Shown in pieces: positions 6,179 to 6,748 of a stretch of DNA of 6,748 nucleotides. Position numbers and translations under genes: made by a program. Source of the DNA: Actinomycetes bacterium (GTDB lineage: Bacteria > Actinomycetota > Actinomycetes > Actinomycetales > JAJYRW01); contig JAJYRW010000076.1 in NCBI GenBank assembly GCA_021793895.1, positions 1-6,748 on the forward strand. Reading direction: 5' to 3'. Under the pieces are notes generated by a model. It was given only the letters and a program-made list of their open reading frames with translations, had not been told where the DNA came from and did not search any database. Each line of letters opens with the position of its first letter. Positions within the stretch are counted from its first letter, which is position 1.

Positions 6179-6748
6179 TTACGGTGCTTCAATTTTTTCG
6201 ACCCCGCCCAGGTACGGCCGCAGCGCCTGCGGGATATGTACCGAACCATCGGGAAGCTGATGATTCTCCAGCAGTGTCACAAGCCAGCGCGTGGTGGCCA
6301 GCGTGCCGTTCAACGTGGCGGCGGTGCGAACCTTGCCATCAGCGGTACGTTCACGAACTTTAAGCCGACGCGCTTGGAACGTCGTGCAATTCGAAGTGGA
6401 GGTCAATTCTAAAAACCGGTTTTGACTTGGCAGCCACGCCTCGCAGTCATACTTACGTGCTGCTGAATCTCCCAGATCACCCGCGGCTGTGTCAATCACC
6501 CGGTAGGGCAATTCGACCTTGGCCAGCATGTCTTCTTCCCAAGCCAAGAGGCGCTCATGTTCGGCCGGGGCCTCCTCAATGGGCGCAAAGCTGAACATCT
6601 CCACCTTGTGGAACTGATGAACCCGAATTATTCCCCGGGTGTCTTTGCCATGCGAACCGGCCTCCCGGCGGTAACAGGCCGACCAACCCGCATACCGCTT
6701 CGGCCCGTCGCTCAGATCTAAAATCTCATCAGCGTGGTAGCCAGATCG
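6179..6748 (-). CDS. serS: Seryl-tRNA synthetase, C-terminal part (5' end outside window)
   Basis: Cytoplasmic class II synthetase that charges tRNA-Ser (and tRNA-Sec where present) with serine. The visible 189 residues cover the end of the catalytic domain. They begin in [10 protein letters not shown], then [20 protein letters not shown], the motif 2 region whose RRE arginine contacts ATP and serine, then the [12 protein letters not shown] strand. KYDCEAWLP and the [15 protein letters not shown] loop follow, then motif 3, [20 protein letters not shown], with the class II arginine. The protein ends with [10 protein letters not shown] and about six more residues before TAA (6179-6181), the normal SerRS end. 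The N-terminal coiled-coil arm and motif 1 lie beyond base 6748. The reading frame is intact. Essential housekeeping gene, and the upstream neighbour of HAD-2. Confidence 0.97.
   Translation of the reverse strand, partial: RSGYHADEILDLSDGPKRYAGWSACYRREAGSHGKDTRGIIRVHQFHKVEMFSFAPIEEAPAEHERLLAWEEDMLAKVELPYRVIDTAAGDLGDSAARKYDCEAWLPSQNRFLELTSTSNCTTFQARRLKVRERTADGKVRTAATLNGTLATTRWLVTLLENHQLPDGSVHIPQALRPYLGGVEKIEAP

Overview
The window is a GC-rich stretch that looks like an actinobacterial chromosome. The evidence is the gene families. There is a NIT-domain sensor kinase of the type found in actinobacterial conservons, with a long Pro/Ala/Glu-rich tail. There is also a seryl-tRNA synthetase with actinobacterial-looking motif 2 and 3 sequences, and a dense layout with a GTG start. 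I cannot name a genus from sequence alone. I see no rRNA, tRNA, CRISPR array, insertion sequence or phage gene.

Layout. Bases 1-3067 (minus strand) are one uninterrupted reading frame that runs off the left edge. It encodes a membrane sensor histidine kinase with TM1, an extracytoplasmic NIT-like sensor domain, TM2, HAMP, a phosphoacceptor-like helix and an HATPase domain, followed by at least 400 residues of disordered tail. A divergent intergenic gap (3068-3233) holds the kinase's perfect Shine-Dalgarno and a small inverted-repeat cluster. Bases 3234-4214 (plus) encode a zinc-independent NAD(P)H:quinone oxidoreductase of the PIG3 type. It meets a minus-strand HAD hydrolase (4211-5053) tail to tail, with overlapping stop codons. 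A short gap holding three tandem 30-bp repeats leads to a second HAD hydrolase (5139-6047, minus). A 131-base AT-richer spacer (6048-6178) follows, and then the C-terminal 189 residues of seryl-tRNA synthetase (6179-6748, minus), whose 5' part lies beyond the right edge.

How they may work together. serS, HAD-2 and HAD-1 lie in the same direction and could be partly co-transcribed, but each gap leaves room for its own promoter. The kinase is probably the first gene of a conservon-like signalling operon whose partners (Roadblock/LC7 protein, DUF742 protein, small GTPase) would lie beyond base 1; this is family knowledge and is not visible here. The quinone reductase is a separate single-gene unit. 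Most of the window is ordinary chromosomal content. The less usual items are the tandem repeat that supplies the stop codon of HAD-2, and the short motifs in the kinase tail.
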